From an uncultured Prochlorococcus sp. (GTDB lineage Bacteria > Cyanobacteriota > Cyanobacteriia > PCC-6307 > Cyanobiaceae), in assembly GCA_902591275.1 (NCBI GenBank), contig CACJAC010000001.1, positions 1 through 64,000 on the forward strand: DNA of 64,000 nucleotides. The letters run 5' to 3'. The position numbers and the translations under genes are program-made. This document shows, piece by piece, positions 36,375 through 46,009 of the stretch. The notes under the pieces were generated by a model. It ran no database searches. It was not told where the DNA came from and was given only the letters and a program-made list of their open reading frames with translations. The first letter of the stretch is position 1. Each line of letters begins with the position of its first letter.

Positions 36375-37394
36375 TTATCGCATGGATTGCTTTGATTCTT
36401 TTTTTAGGTCTCTTTTCCCTGCCATAGAAATTTCAGCATCCAATAATGTTTTCCCAGTTGCCTGAAGATATACATCATCCAAGCTTGGCTGACTTTGGGT
36501 AAGAGAAAAAATTTCAAACTTTGAGAAGGCCAATTCCACTTTCAGCTTCGTAAGTAAATCTTTTTGCTTATCTGCTACGAAATTTATCGAGAAACCTTGA
36601 GCTTCATTTATGATAATCTGACTAATTCCATCTATTGAAGATAAAATTTTACATATATTTTTTGCTTCTTCCTGATTACTAAATTCTCTTACTTTCAAAG
36701 TAACTCTATCTCCACCTAATTTATTTTTGAGCTCTGCAGGAGTCCCTTTTGCTATAACTCTTCCATCATCAATTATAACTAATCTGTCTGCCAAAATATC
36801 TATTTCATCAAGATAGTGACTACTTAAAATAATGGTCATTCCATTATTTCTCAAATCTTTCAAAAGTTGCCAAATAATATTTCTACTTTCAATATCTAAA
36901 CCAACTGTAGGTTCATCCAAAATTAATACCTGGGGCAAATGTAAAAGTCCAGCTGCCAGATCTATTCTTCTTTTCATTCCCCCTGAATAAGTTCCGCACT
37001 TACGATCAATCCAATCATTCATTTCTAATTGATCTATTAATTTCTTTATCCTTTCAAATTTTTTATTTTTGTTGATGTGATATAAATCTGATTGAAAATC
37101 CAAAAGCTCTCGTCCAGTTAATATTTTATCAAGTGCAATGTCTTGGGCAACGTAACCAATTAATTCTCTGATTTTCCTTGAATTTTTTATCAGATTAATA
37201 TTATTTATAAAAACTTCTCCACTATCAGGCTCTATTAAAGTAGCGAGTATTTTTATTAGTGTTGATTTGCCAGCTCCATTTGGACCTAGTATTCCGAATA
37301 ATGTACCAGCTTCAATTTCCATCGATAAATTTTTTAATGCATTGATATCTGAATATGATTTTGAAAGCCCTTTAACTTTTATATAATTCATCAA
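36375..37394 (-). CDS. ABC-2 type exporter ATP-binding protein (DrrA-like)
   Basis: A 339-residue ATPase. Walker A is GILGPNGAGKSTLIKIL, the Q-loop is GYVAQDIAL, the signature is YSGGMKRRIDLAAGLL, and Walker B is VLILDEPTVGLD followed by the His switch SSHYLDEID. A C-terminal extension of about 100 residues after the nucleotide-binding domain is typical of DrrA-type exporter subunits. It lies 36 bases downstream of ctaB on the same strand. Confidence 0.92.
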   Translation of the reverse strand: MMNYIKVKGLSKSYSDINALKNLSMEIEAGTLFGILGPNGAGKSTLIKILATLIEPDSGEVFINNINLIKNSRKIRELIGYVAQDIALDKILTGRELLDFQSDLYHINKNKKFERIKKLIDQLEMNDWIDRKCGTYSGGMKRRIDLAAGLLHLPQVLILDEPTVGLDIESRNIIWQLLKDLRNNGMTIILSSHYLDEIDILADRLVIIDDGRVIAKGTPAELKNKLGGDRVTLKVREFSNQEEAKNICKILSSIDGISQIIINEAQGFSINFVADKQKDLLTKLKVELAFSKFEIFSLTQSQPSLDDVYLQATGKTLLDAEISMAGKRDLKKESKQSMR

Positions 37395-37430
37395 ACTTAC
37401 TATTTACTTAAAAAACATTTTACATCTAAT

Positions 37431-38432
37431 TTAATTACTAAGCAGGGATACAATAGATAAAAATATTTGCATGGATTGCTGCTCAAATTCAACGGATAGT
37501 TGGGTTCTAGAAATTAATAACAAAAGACAAATTCCAAACATGTAGAGAATAGACCACCTAAAAAGAGACTTTGCTCTTGAAAGATCATCAGGAGATTTCT
37601 TTAATTCATTTATTAATTGCAAAAGTCTTCCATTAAATGGCAATAACATAATTCCGTATAAGAGACCCCCTTCAGGTAGAGCAAAGACTCCCATAATACT
37701 CATTAAAACAGTTGCCCATCCGTAACGAGAAATAGCTTTAGCAGTAAAAACAGATCCTTTAACAGAAGGGAGCATAGGAATACCAACAGATGCGTAATCA
37801 TCCTTCAACAAAATTGCAAGTGCCCAAAAATGAGCTGGGGTCCATAACATTACCAAACCAAACAACCACCAACCACTCAGACCTACATGCCCTGTGGCAG
37901 CAGACGCTCCAACTAAGGGTGGTATCGCACCAGCAACTCCTCCGAAAACAATGTTTTTTGTCGTACGAGGTTTCAAAATAACTGTATATAAAATTACGTA
38001 GCTAAATAAACCAAGAAGAGTTAAACCCGCAGCCAAATAATTTACACCACTTACTAAAAGCATCGAAGCTGCCAAAGTACATGATACGGCGGCTAAAAAT
38101 ACAGTCTCAGATGACAATTTTCCTGCTGGCAAGGCTCTTTTGCTAGTTCTTGTCATCCTCTTATCTAATTCCATTTCCCACAAGCAATTAAGAGCTCCTG
38201 CAGCTGCTGCTGCCAAAGCGCCTCCTCCTAAAGTGCAGATAAGTTTCGGGGAAGACAAAGGCCATTCTTCTGTTAAAGCCATTCCTCCCAAAGTTGTGGC
38301 CAATAAAAGTGGGATTAATCTAGGTTTAGCTACTTCAAGCCAAGGCGGCAAAGTTAATCTTTTTCTTGAAGGTACAACTTCATCCCTAATTGAAGATTTA
38401 TAGTTCAAGTTTTCTAAGTTACTACTGTTCAT
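37431..38432 (-). CDS. ctaB: Protoheme IX farnesyltransferase (haem O synthase)
   Basis: A 333-residue UbiA-superfamily enzyme that converts haem B to haem [24 protein letters not shown] is the prenyl-diphosphate binding motif in its haem-O-synthase form. The second motif region, [22 protein letters not shown], is also diagnostic. About nine membrane segments. Its start overlaps the ctaA stop by 4 bases, so the two steps of haem A synthesis are translationally coupled. Confidence 0.96.
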   Translation of the reverse strand: MNSSNLENLNYKSSIRDEVVPSRKRLTLPPWLEVAKPRLIPLLLATTLGGMALTEEWPLSSPKLICTLGGGALAAAAAGALNCLWEMELDKRMTRTSKRALPAGKLSSETVFLAAVSCTLAASMLLVSGVNYLAAGLTLLGLFSYVILYTVILKPRTTKNIVFGGVAGAIPPLVGASAATGHVGLSGWWLFGLVMLWTPAHFWALAILLKDDYASVGIPMLPSVKGSVFTAKAISRYGWATVLMSIMGVFALPEGGLLYGIMLLPFNGRLLQLINELKKSPDDLSRAKSLFRWSILYMFGICLLLLISRTQLSVEFEQQSMQIFLSIVSLLSN

Positions 38433-39403
38433 GAGTTGATAACGACCGTTTGGGGATTAAGGGAGTGGTTTAGACCTTTTTTGGTAAAAGGATTTCTAAA
38501 AATTAATGTTGTTAATATCGCAATAAATAAAGAGGCGTTAAGTTGATGACCGATAATAAAAATAGCTTCATTCAAATTTGTTTTAAGACTTAAAACACCC
38601 AAAGTAATTTGGGAAAACAAGAGAAAAATAAGTGTTATGAGATATTTCCAATTTTCATTAAGCAAACTTCTCTTATAAATTGCAATAGCAATAATGAATA
38701 AAATTGAAAAAGCAATTGGAAAAGCAAATAATTTATGTGTATTTAGAAATAGACATTGTTTATTAAAAGATAAGCAAATATGTGCTGACCAGGTTGATGA
38801 AACCCTTACGCCAATAAAAGATTGAATCAGAGTAAGTAAAAGAGGAACAAAAAATAATAATCTCCACCAAATTAATGGCTCTTCAATGTCGTCATTTTCT
38901 AAATTTTGATTTATTGAAATTGTTGTAATAAGAAGTAGAAAAGCTATTAAAAGATGGCCCGTAACAATATATGAATCAAGCAGGTTTATTACTGTTAAAG
39001 CTCCCAAGGATCCTTGGACAATAACGAGAAAAAGTAATATTGAATAAGTTTTTGGTAACCAATTTGGAATTTCATTTTTCCAAATAATTGAAAGCGCAAA
39101 TTTAAAAAGAATTAATATTCCAACAAGAAAAGCATCTAGACGATGAAACCACTCTAGAAATACTCTTAGGTTCATATGTTTAAAAGGCAAAAAAGATCCA
39201 TAACATAATGGCCAATCTGGACAGGCAAGGCCTGCCTCCATGACTCTCGTAGCACCCCCAATTACGATTAGTGCGATAAGTGCAAATACACTATGACTTC
39301 CCAACCTTTTAAAAATTGTCAGATATTTTGATTTATATAATTGGTTATTAATCAAATGGATAAAACCTAATATTTTGCATAATAAATTAGATTCAAAAAC
39401 CAA
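38429..39403 (-). CDS. ctaA: Haem A synthase (CtaA/COX15)
   Basis: A 324-residue eight-helix membrane enzyme that oxidises haem O to haem [29 protein letters not shown] contains the conserved ectodomain motif. [12 protein letters not shown] supplies a haem-ligand His, with further His in VTGHLLIAF and [11 protein letters not shown]. The Cys pair in [12 protein letters not shown] is present. It is divergent from ctaC across 215 bases, so the haem A and oxidase operons could be co-controlled. Confidence 0.95.
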   Translation of the reverse strand: MVFESNLLCKILGFIHLINNQLYKSKYLTIFKRLGSHSVFALIALIVIGGATRVMEAGLACPDWPLCYGSFLPFKHMNLRVFLEWFHRLDAFLVGILILFKFALSIIWKNEIPNWLPKTYSILLFLVIVQGSLGALTVINLLDSYIVTGHLLIAFLLLITTISINQNLENDDIEEPLIWWRLLFFVPLLLTLIQSFIGVRVSSTWSAHICLSFNKQCLFLNTHKLFAFPIAFSILFIIAIAIYKRSLLNENWKYLITLIFLLFSQITLGVLSLKTNLNEAIFIIGHQLNASLFIAILTTLIFRNPFTKKGLNHSLNPQTVVINS

Positions 39404-39526
39404 ACATTAATTAAAAATTAATATGTTTAATTTAAAAAATAATTTACTAAATTAATCTTTTTTCCCTGACAATTAACTCTAAAAAGTTATTAATAATACG
39501 CCTTTTATTTCATAAATCTTAAGAAG

Positions 39527-39556
39527 TTGTGAATTTAAATGTTTTTCTTTTAATAA
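39527..39556 (+). promoter_or_regulatory. Weak candidate promoter of ctaCDE
   Basis: TTGTGA at 39527-39532, an 18-base spacer and TAATAA at 39551-39556 lie in the 215-base gap between ctaA and ctaC. The rest of that gap is A/T-rich and shows no small gene I could support. Confidence 0.25.
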
Positions 39557-39618
39557 AGGATGCAGGATTAAAAAAATTGAATATCTTTAGGATATAAATA
39601 CAAATTTTTAGAGATCAA

Positions 39619-40422
39619 TTGTTAAATAAAAACATTTATTTAATACTAATTATTTCACTCGTTTTTGCTATATCTTTTTGGATTGGTTTTAATGTAAATT
39701 TGCTCCCAGCACAAGCAAGTATTAATGCACCAATTTACGATGAACTTTTTAAAATTCTTTTCATCATTGGATTAATTATTTTTATTGGAATGACAATAGC
39801 TGTTATTTATAGCTTATTTAAGTTTAGGAAAAGAAATGATCAGATAGGAGATGGTATAGCTTTAGAGGGAAATTTAAGCTTAGAAATTGTATGGACAATT
39901 ATCCCTTCAATAATTGTTTTGTTAATAGGTTTATATAGCTACAACATCTACGATCGAATGGGAGGGATGAAAGAACTAAATCATAACCACGAAATGATGA
40001 GTTCTAACACTGAAAAAATATGGGCTGGAATAAGTCAAACTTCTGATAATGAAATAGCAATAAATAATTTATCTATTGAAGTTTCAGCTATGCAATTTGC
40101 ATTTCTATTCAATTATCCCAAGGGCAATTTCATATCGGGAGAACTACACGTTCCTGTTGATAAAAAAGTATCAATGAAAATGGAATCCAAAGATGTTATT
40201 CATGCTTTTTGGGTGCCAGAGTTCAGAATTAAACAGGATATTATTCCTGGGCAACCTACTGTTCTAAATTTCACTCCTACAAAAGTAGGAAAATATCCGA
40301 TAATTTGCGCAGAATTATGTGGCCCATATCATGGAGGGATGAGAGCCTCCATAATTGTAGAAGAAGAATCTGATTACAACGAATGGTTTAACAACAATAA
40401 AAAACAAGAGGTAAATTTATGA
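39619..40422 (+). CDS. ctaC: Cytochrome c oxidase subunit II
   Basis: A 267-residue protein. It has an N-terminal signal-like helix, a second membrane helix and a periplasmic/lumenal cupredoxin domain. The CuA site CAELCGPYHGGM is complete, together with the upstream His in VIHAFWVPEF, so the subunit can accept electrons from a soluble c-type cytochrome or plastocyanin. The start is TTG at 39619. The stop overlaps the ctaD start (ATGA), implying coupling. Confidence 0.96.
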   Translation: MLNKNIYLILIISLVFAISFWIGFNVNLLPAQASINAPIYDELFKILFIIGLIIFIGMTIAVIYSLFKFRKRNDQIGDGIALEGNLSLEIVWTIIPSIIVLLIGLYSYNIYDRMGGMKELNHNHEMMSSNTEKIWAGISQTSDNEIAINNLSIEVSAMQFAFLFNYPKGNFISGELHVPVDKKVSMKMESKDVIHAFWVPEFRIKQDIIPGQPTVLNFTPTKVGKYPIICAELCGPYHGGMRASIIVEEESDYNEWFNNNKKQEVNL

Positions 40423-42044
40423 CAATATCAATTGATCCACAAAAAACTCATAATGAAAGCCTTCAACCTAAAGGTTGGCTTAGATACTTTAGTTTTAGCC
40501 TTGATCATAAAGTAATTGGGATTCAATACTTAGTTTGCGGTTTTCTTTTTTATTTAATAGGAGGAACCTTAGCGAGCGCTATAAGAATTGAACTAACTAG
40601 TCCAATGTCTGACTTTATGCCAAGAGACGTTTATAACCAAGTTTTAACTTTACACGGAACAATAATGATATTCCTTTGGATAGTGCCTGTAGTTAACGGT
40701 GCTTTTGGAAATTATTTAATTCCATTTTATGTAGGTGCAAGAGATATGGCATTCCCGAGATTAAATGCTGTAGCTTTTTGGTTAATTCCTCCTTCAGGTT
40801 TGATGCTGGTAGCAAGCTATTTTGTGGAGGGTGCTGCTCAGGCTGGATGGACGGCTTACCCTCCTTTGAGCATAACTACTCCTCAATCGGGACAAATTAT
40901 TTGGATTCTGAGCGTTCTATTGCTTGGAGGAAGTTCTATATTTGGTGGAATAAACTTTATCGCGACCATTATCAAACTAAGAAGGCCAGGATTAAAACTT
41001 ATGCAATTGCCAATGTATTGTTGGGCAATGCTTGGAACAAGTCTATTAGTTGTTTTGTCAACTCCTGTTTTAGCAGGCACTTTAATTCTACTTAGTTTCG
41101 ATATCATCGCTAATACAGGGTTTTTCAATCCTGTTTTAGGTGGCAACGTCGTAGTTTATCAGCATTTATTTTGGTTTTATTCTCATCCAGCTGTATACAT
41201 TATGGTCCTTCCTGCGTTTGGTTTAGTTAGTGAAATACTTCCTGTACATGCTAGAAAACCACTTTTTGGATATACAACAATGGTTTTTTCAATAATGGGA
41301 ATAGTAGTTTTAGGTTTAGTTGTTTGGGCGCATCATATGTTTACGAGTGGAACGCCCCCTTGGATGAGATTATTCTTTACTATCGCTACAGCATTTATTG
41401 CTGTTCCAACAGGTATAAAATTTTTCAATTGGGTTGCAACATTATGGGGAGGTAAAATTTCCATCAATAGTGCAATGTTATTCTCTTGCGGATTTATTAT
41501 AAATTTTGTGTTTGGAGGTATTACAGGAGTTGCCTTGGCACAGGTACCTTTTGATATTCACGTACATGATACATATTTCGTTGTAGCCCATTTTCATTAC
41601 ATAGTTTATGGAGGGACTGTTTTTATTATTTTCTCTTCAATTTATCATTGGTTCCCCAAAGTAACTGGGAAAATGCTCAGTGAAAAATTAGGAATTTTAC
41701 ACTTTATCATTACTTTTATTGGATTTAACTTGTGCTTTGCTCCTCAACATTGGCTTGGTTTAAATGGGATGCCAAGAAGAGTTGCAGAATATGATCCTCA
41801 ATTCCAGTTTGTTAACCAAATTAGTAGCCTTGGGGCTCTTTTGATGGCTTTAAGTACAATTCCTTTTTTAATTAACGTATTCCTAAGTGTAAGAAATGGA
41901 AAAAATGCTGGAGACAACCCTTGGAATGCTCTTACACCTGAATGGTTAACATCTTCTCCACCTCCAGTTGAAAATTGGAAAGGAGAAGCTCCATTAGTTG
42001 AAGAACCATATGGTTATGGTAAAGAAATTTCAGAACAAAAATAA
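40419..42044 (+). CDS. ctaD: Cytochrome c oxidase subunit I
   Basis: A 541-residue, 12-helix haem-copper oxidase core. TLHGTIMIFLWIVP carries the low-spin haem a ligand. WFYSHPAVYIMVLPAFG has the CuB His cross-linked to the Tyr five residues on, and WAHHMFTSG the other two CuB ligands. HFHYIVYGG provides the haem ligands of the last helices. These features fit an A-type aa3 oxidase, agreeing with ctaA/ctaB next door. It is coupled to ctaC and 6 bases from ctaE. Confidence 0.97.
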   Translation: MTISIDPQKTHNESLQPKGWLRYFSFSLDHKVIGIQYLVCGFLFYLIGGTLASAIRIELTSPMSDFMPRDVYNQVLTLHGTIMIFLWIVPVVNGAFGNYLIPFYVGARDMAFPRLNAVAFWLIPPSGLMLVASYFVEGAAQAGWTAYPPLSITTPQSGQIIWILSVLLLGGSSIFGGINFIATIIKLRRPGLKLMQLPMYCWAMLGTSLLVVLSTPVLAGTLILLSFDIIANTGFFNPVLGGNVVVYQHLFWFYSHPAVYIMVLPAFGLVSEILPVHARKPLFGYTTMVFSIMGIVVLGLVVWAHHMFTSGTPPWMRLFFTIATAFIAVPTGIKFFNWVATLWGGKISINSAMLFSCGFIINFVFGGITGVALAQVPFDIHVHDTYFVVAHFHYIVYGGTVFIIFSSIYHWFPKVTGKMLSEKLGILHFIITFIGFNLCFAPQHWLGLNGMPRRVAEYDPQFQFVNQISSLGALLMALSTIPFLINVFLSVRNGKNAGDNPWNALTPEWLTSSPPPVENWKGEAPLVEEPYGYGKEISEQK

Positions 42045-42050
42045 AAACAT

Positions 42051-42653
42051 ATGACAACACTAGATAGCTCAAAAGAAATTCAAAAAAACAATTCTGAAGT
42101 TAATGAAACACATGAAGACTTCAGAATGTTTGGTCTTATTACTTTCCTAATTGCGGACGGAATGACTTTTGCTGGATTTTTTGCTGCTTATTTAACTTAT
42201 AAAGCAGTAAATCCATTACCAGACGGTGCTATTTATGAATTAGAACTACCAATACCTACTCTCAATACAATTTTGTTACTAGTTAGTAGTGCAACTTTCC
42301 ATAAAGCAGGCAAAGCACTTTTAAAAGATAAAAACTCAGATTCCCAAAAATGGTTATTTTTTACTGCTTTTCTTGGAGTTATATTTTTAATATGTCAATT
42401 ATTTGAATATTTTCATTTACCTTTTGGATTAACCGATAATTTATTTGCAAGTACTTTTTATGCTCTTACTGGTTTTCATGGATTACATGTCACTTTAGGC
42501 ACTTTAATGATTTTAATTATTGCTTGGCAATCGAGAATCAATGGCGGCAGATTAACTAGTCAAAATATGTTCCCATTGGAAGCTGTTGAATTGTACTGGC
42601 ATTTTGTAGATGGAATATGGGTTGTTTTATTTATTATTTTGTATCTTTTATAA
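42051..42653 (+). CDS. ctaE: Cytochrome c oxidase subunit III
   Basis: A 200-residue, five-helix subunit. It contains the conserved FHGLHVTLGTLM and VELYWHFVDGIWVVLFIILYLL segments. The short N-terminus, lacking the first two helices of mitochondrial subunit III, is normal for cyanobacteria. It closes the ctaC-ctaD-ctaE operon; a 98-base gap without recognisable features follows. Confidence 0.96.
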   Translation: MTTLDSSKEIQKNNSEVNETHEDFRMFGLITFLIADGMTFAGFFAAYLTYKAVNPLPDGAIYELELPIPTLNTILLLVSSATFHKAGKALLKDKNSDSQKWLFFTAFLGVIFLICQLFEYFHLPFGLTDNLFASTFYALTGFHGLHVTLGTLMILIIAWQSRINGGRLTSQNMFPLEAVELYWHFVDGIWVVLFIILYLL

Positions 42654-42751
42654 TAAAGCCAAATTTCAAAAATTAAATATATTTTTTATTAATTTATATT
42701 GCCACAGTTCTCCTTTTTAGTAAGAATATATAATTATGAATTTGTCAGATA

Positions 42752-43105
42752 ATGCTAGAAGGAAAAGAACTTCTTGAAAAAGCAAAATTATTAAGTAAAA
42801 AATCTGAAGATGAGATAGCAAAAGGATGTGGGTACGTAGGTCCAAGTGGAAGAATCTTAAGAAAAAGTTTTTATAGGGCGCTTATTGAAGCTAAAGGTTA
42901 CAAAATAGGAAATGGTCGTCTGGGGAAAAATGGTAATAGAGCTTCAAGAGGCAGACAGACAGAATTCAAAACTAAAGTTCATGGCAATGGTAACCTATTA
43001 ATTGGTAATGCCTACACCAAAAAATTAGGTCTAGAACCTGGTCAGGAATTTAAAATCGATCTTAAAAAAGAGTCAAAAACAATTTATCTGATTCCATTAA
43101 ATTAA
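42752..43105 (+). CDS. cyAbrB family DNA-binding transcriptional regulator
   Basis: A 117-residue protein of the cyanobacterial AbrB-like class. It shows the conserved EDEIAKGCGYVGPSGRILRKS and FYRALIEAKGY blocks ahead of the C-terminal swapped-hairpin DNA-binding domain (HGNGNLLIGNAYTKKLGLEPG). Regulators of this class modulate carbon/nitrogen balance genes in freshwater cyanobacteria; targets here are unknown. It is convergent with ribE. Confidence 0.9.
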   Translation: MLEGKELLEKAKLLSKKSEDEIAKGCGYVGPSGRILRKSFYRALIEAKGYKIGNGRLGKNGNRASRGRQTEFKTKVHGNGNLLIGNAYTKKLGLEPGQEFKIDLKKESKTIYLIPLN

Positions 43106-43115
43106 AAAATATTTT

Positions 43116-43793
43116 TTACCAACCGTTTTCTTTAAGCCAATCGGAAGAAATATTATTTGAAGATAAATCTTGATTACTATTTTTATTAAATAAAAGTAAT
43201 TTCTCTACATATTTAATTAGTGCATCTGCCTCAAGGTTTACGCTGTCACCGATATTTAATTTATTCAGATTTGTGTTTTGCCAAGTATGAGGAATTATCG
43301 CAATAGTAAATATTTCTCCTTCCTGCTCATATTTTGCAATCGTAAGACTTATACCATTTACACAAATACTCCCTTTATTAACTATATATTTTGAAAAATT
43401 ATTATTTTTCCACTTTATTGATAAGAGCCAAGATTTCTCTAATTTTTCTATATTCTCAACTGTTCCAAGCCCATCAACATGTCCGCTGACTATATGCCCT
43501 CCTAGACGATCAGACACCCTAAGAGCAGGCTCCAAATTAACAATTTGATTCAGGTTCGACTTTACTCCTAAAGTTGTTTTTTTTAATGTCTCCTCACTAA
43601 CATCAACAGTAAATTTATTTTGAAAAATCTCTTTAACTGTCAAACAAATTCCATCAACAGCTATGCTGTCACCGATTGCCATATCAAATAAATTATCTAA
43701 AATTTCAATTTCTAAAATATTTTTTTCTTGTCTTAGTTTTCCAACTGATTGAATTATTCCTGTAAACATAGATTTAAGAAAAATATTTTGCAA
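43116..43793 (-). CDS. ribE: Riboflavin synthase alpha chain
   Basis: A 225-residue enzyme with two lumazine-binding repeats. The first begins MFTGIIQSVGKL with DSIAVDGICLTV. The second, beginning at about 105, has RLGGHIVSGHVDGLG and GSICVNGISLTIA. It dismutates 6,7-dimethyl-8-ribityllumazine to riboflavin. Eight residues precede the usual MFTGII start, so the true start may be the ATG at that Met (about 43770). No FMN riboswitch is evident upstream. Confidence 0.94.
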   Translation of the reverse strand: MQNIFLKSMFTGIIQSVGKLRQEKNILEIEILDNLFDMAIGDSIAVDGICLTVKEIFQNKFTVDVSEETLKKTTLGVKSNLNQIVNLEPALRVSDRLGGHIVSGHVDGLGTVENIEKLEKSWLLSIKWKNNNFSKYIVNKGSICVNGISLTIAKYEQEGEIFTIAIIPHTWQNTNLNKLNIGDSVNLEADALIKYVEKLLLFNKNSNQDLSSNNISSDWLKENGW

Positions 43794-43879
43794 AATTTTG
43801 TATTTACTTTAATTTACTTTAAAAGATTTTCAACTATAAATAAATTAAAGAGTAAAAAAAAGAAATTGATCATATTTAG

Positions 43880-45022
43880 ATGATTATTAATTCACAAAAA
43901 AGATCATTTGGTAGAGGGGCGAAAGTGAGCTTATTCACTTTAGGGACAATGCGAGCAACTGAAAGTCTTGAAAAAATGTATGGCATAATAAAAAATGCAT
44001 ATTATGTAGGAATTAACCACATAGAAACAGCGCCCTCTTATGGTAATGCTGAATCACTTATTGGAAATTCAATAAAAAAATTAGCAATAGAAGAGAATAT
44101 AAAAGAAAAAAATTGGGTGATTACTTCCAAAGTTTTACCAAAGGGTGATTTTGATTTTTTAAAAAATAATTTTAAAAAGTCTCTTAAAAATTTAAATCGC
44201 GAGAAAATTAATAATCTTGCAATTCACGGACTCAACTTAAAACAACATCTAGATTGGGTTCTTGCTGGAGAGGGTAAGAAATTCATATCTTGGATACTTG
44301 AGAAGGAACTAGTTGATCAAGTTGGTTTTAGTTCTCACGGAAGTTATTCACTAATCAAAGATGCAATTAACTGTGAAGTTTTTACTTTTTGTAGTCTTCA
44401 TTTACATTATTTAGATCAATCTAAGATTGCTTTAGCAGAGGAAGCTATAAAAAAAGGTATGGGAGTTTTAGCAATATCACCTGCTGATAAAGGCGGTAGA
44501 TTGTATTCTCCAAGTGATATTTTGATAGAGGCCTCTAAGCCTTTTCATCCATTAGAATTAGCGTATCGATTTCTGCTGGCAAAAGGCATTACAACTTTAT
44601 CCTTGGGGGCGACAAACAAAAAAGATTTTGAATTTGCGCATAAACTTAGAAATTCATTCGAGAAGCTTACAAAACTTGAAAAAAGTGCCCTGAATAAAAT
44701 TGAGGAAGTTTCTCATGAAAGATTAAACTCAACCAAATGTGAACAATGTAGATCCTGTCTTCCATGCCCAAATGAAGTGCCTATTCCAGAAATACTTCGT
44801 TTAAGAAATATATCTATTGGTTATGGTCAATTAGAATTTTCAAAAGAAAGATACAATTTAATAGGAAAGGCTGGCCACTGGTGGGAAGAAAAAAATTCCT
44901 CATTTTGTCAAGAATGTAATGAATGTGTTCCTAAATGTCCTTGTAAATTAGATATACCAAATTTATTAAAGGAAACTCATAACTTATTAATTGAAAATCC
45001 TACAAAAAGATTATGGGATTAA
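43880..45022 (+). CDS. Aldo/keto reductase with C-terminal ferredoxin-like Cys motifs
   Basis: A 380-residue two-part protein. Residues 1 to about 275 form an aldo/keto reductase barrel (LFTLGTMRATESLEKMYGII, INHIETAPSYGNAESLIG, then LSLGATNKKDFE near its end). The last 100 residues hold CEQCRSCLPCP and CQECNECVPKCPC, which look like two 4Fe-4S ligand sets. The class occurs widely as Fe-S oxidoreductase of the aldo/keto reductase family, with unknown substrate. It overlaps the convergent solute-binding gene by 12 bases. Confidence 0.88.
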   Translation: MIINSQKRSFGRGAKVSLFTLGTMRATESLEKMYGIIKNAYYVGINHIETAPSYGNAESLIGNSIKKLAIEENIKEKNWVITSKVLPKGDFDFLKNNFKKSLKNLNREKINNLAIHGLNLKQHLDWVLAGEGKKFISWILEKELVDQVGFSSHGSYSLIKDAINCEVFTFCSLHLHYLDQSKIALAEEAIKKGMGVLAISPADKGGRLYSPSDILIEASKPFHPLELAYRFLLAKGITTLSLGATNKKDFEFAHKLRNSFEKLTKLEKSALNKIEEVSHERLNSTKCEQCRSCLPCPNEVPIPEILRLRNISIGYGQLEFSKERYNLIGKAGHWWEEKNSSFCQECNECVPKCPCKLDIPNLLKETHNLLIENPTKRLWD

Positions 45023-46009
45023 GGACTCATTCCAGATATTTTTGAGATTAATTTTTTGTTCATTTGTTAAGACAGGGAAAGACCAACTATTTTCCCAACA
45101 TTTCTCAGAAGGTCCTGAGATGGGGAGCATTTCAGATTTATATTTACTTTGCAAATAATCACTATTGAATGGAAGATACCAACCCTGGCTTACTAATTTA
45201 TCTACTATTGATTTATTTTCTAAAGATTTAATCCATTTAATTAATATTGCATTATTTATATTTGATCGACTAAGTAGAAAATGCCACATCAAAGGTACGC
45301 CTTGGCTTGGGAAAACTAAAGAAAGCCTAGGATCTATTTTTAAATATTTTGAACAAAGACTATAAGGAACTATTGCGACAATAGCATCAGAATTAATCAG
45401 CCAATTGAGCATATTTTTATCATCAAATAACATTGCTTGGCTTCTGATTTTTTTTAAAGAATTAGATGAATTAATTTTTTGAGCAATTGACAATATTATT
45501 CTGGGACTTTGTGGAAAAATAATTTTCCCATTTAATTTTTTAGAAAGAAGAAAATCCCAAGATGTTCTGGCTGAATTTATTAATTCTTTATTATTCTTGA
45601 TGATAATCGTATAGGGCACTACGCCAATAGGAAATAATTTACTCCTTTGATTTTGATTTAAGCTTCCCAAAAAATCTATCGATCTCTTATCCAAATTTTC
45701 GAACAGCGCATATTCATTTATTTTTTCAAATCCTGAAAAATCTATGCTAGAAATCCATCCATCATTTATTAAAGTAAAGTCAGAATTGAAAATTGTGTTT
45801 CTATTTTTTTGGAGCTGAATATTTTCAAAATTAATTTTTTCCTGCTTCCAATCTCTTGGAATCGTATCTTTAAAAGATTCTGGATAAAAAGAATTTTGTA
45901 ATGCAATTTTTACTTTATTAGGGAGATTACTGCAAGAGTTTAAGAAAAATAAAAGCGAAAGCTTACCACAATTTAAAAATTCTCTTCTGGTTGCAAATTT
46001 TGAGAACAT
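45011..46009 (-). CDS. Putative solute-binding lipoprotein (type 2 periplasmic-binding-protein-like)
   Basis: A 332-residue exported protein. The N-terminus combines a twin-arginine-like RREFLNCGK with a lipobox-like LNSC just after the hydrophobic stretch. The body has features of polyamine/iron-type binding proteins (TLINDGWISSIDFSGFEKI, VVPYTIIIKNNKELINS, SWDFLLSKKLNGKIIFP). No cognate permease or ATPase is adjacent. Its ATG follows directly on the stop of the CobT-like gene, so the two are probably co-translated. Ligand unknown; the family call is moderate. Confidence 0.6.
   Translation of the reverse strand: MFSKFATRREFLNCGKLSLLFFLNSCSNLPNKVKIALQNSFYPESFKDTIPRDWKQEKINFENIQLQKNRNTIFNSDFTLINDGWISSIDFSGFEKINEYALFENLDKRSIDFLGSLNQNQRSKLFPIGVVPYTIIIKNNKELINSARTSWDFLLSKKLNGKIIFPQSPRIILSIAQKINSSNSLKKIRSQAMLFDDKNMLNWLINSDAIVAIVPYSLCSKYLKIDPRLSLVFPSQGVPLMWHFLLSRSNINNAILIKWIKSLENKSIVDKLVSQGWYLPFNSDYLQSKYKSEMLPISGPSEKCWENSWSFPVLTNEQKINLKNIWNESLIP

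Noticed and set aside
38140-38403. 87-aa plus-strand ORF across ctaB
   Set aside because: Antisense to the conserved haem O synthase motif; no independent support.
43794-43879. FMN riboswitch upstream of ribE
   Set aside because: The gap is only 86 A/T-rich bases without the conserved FMN aptamer segments.
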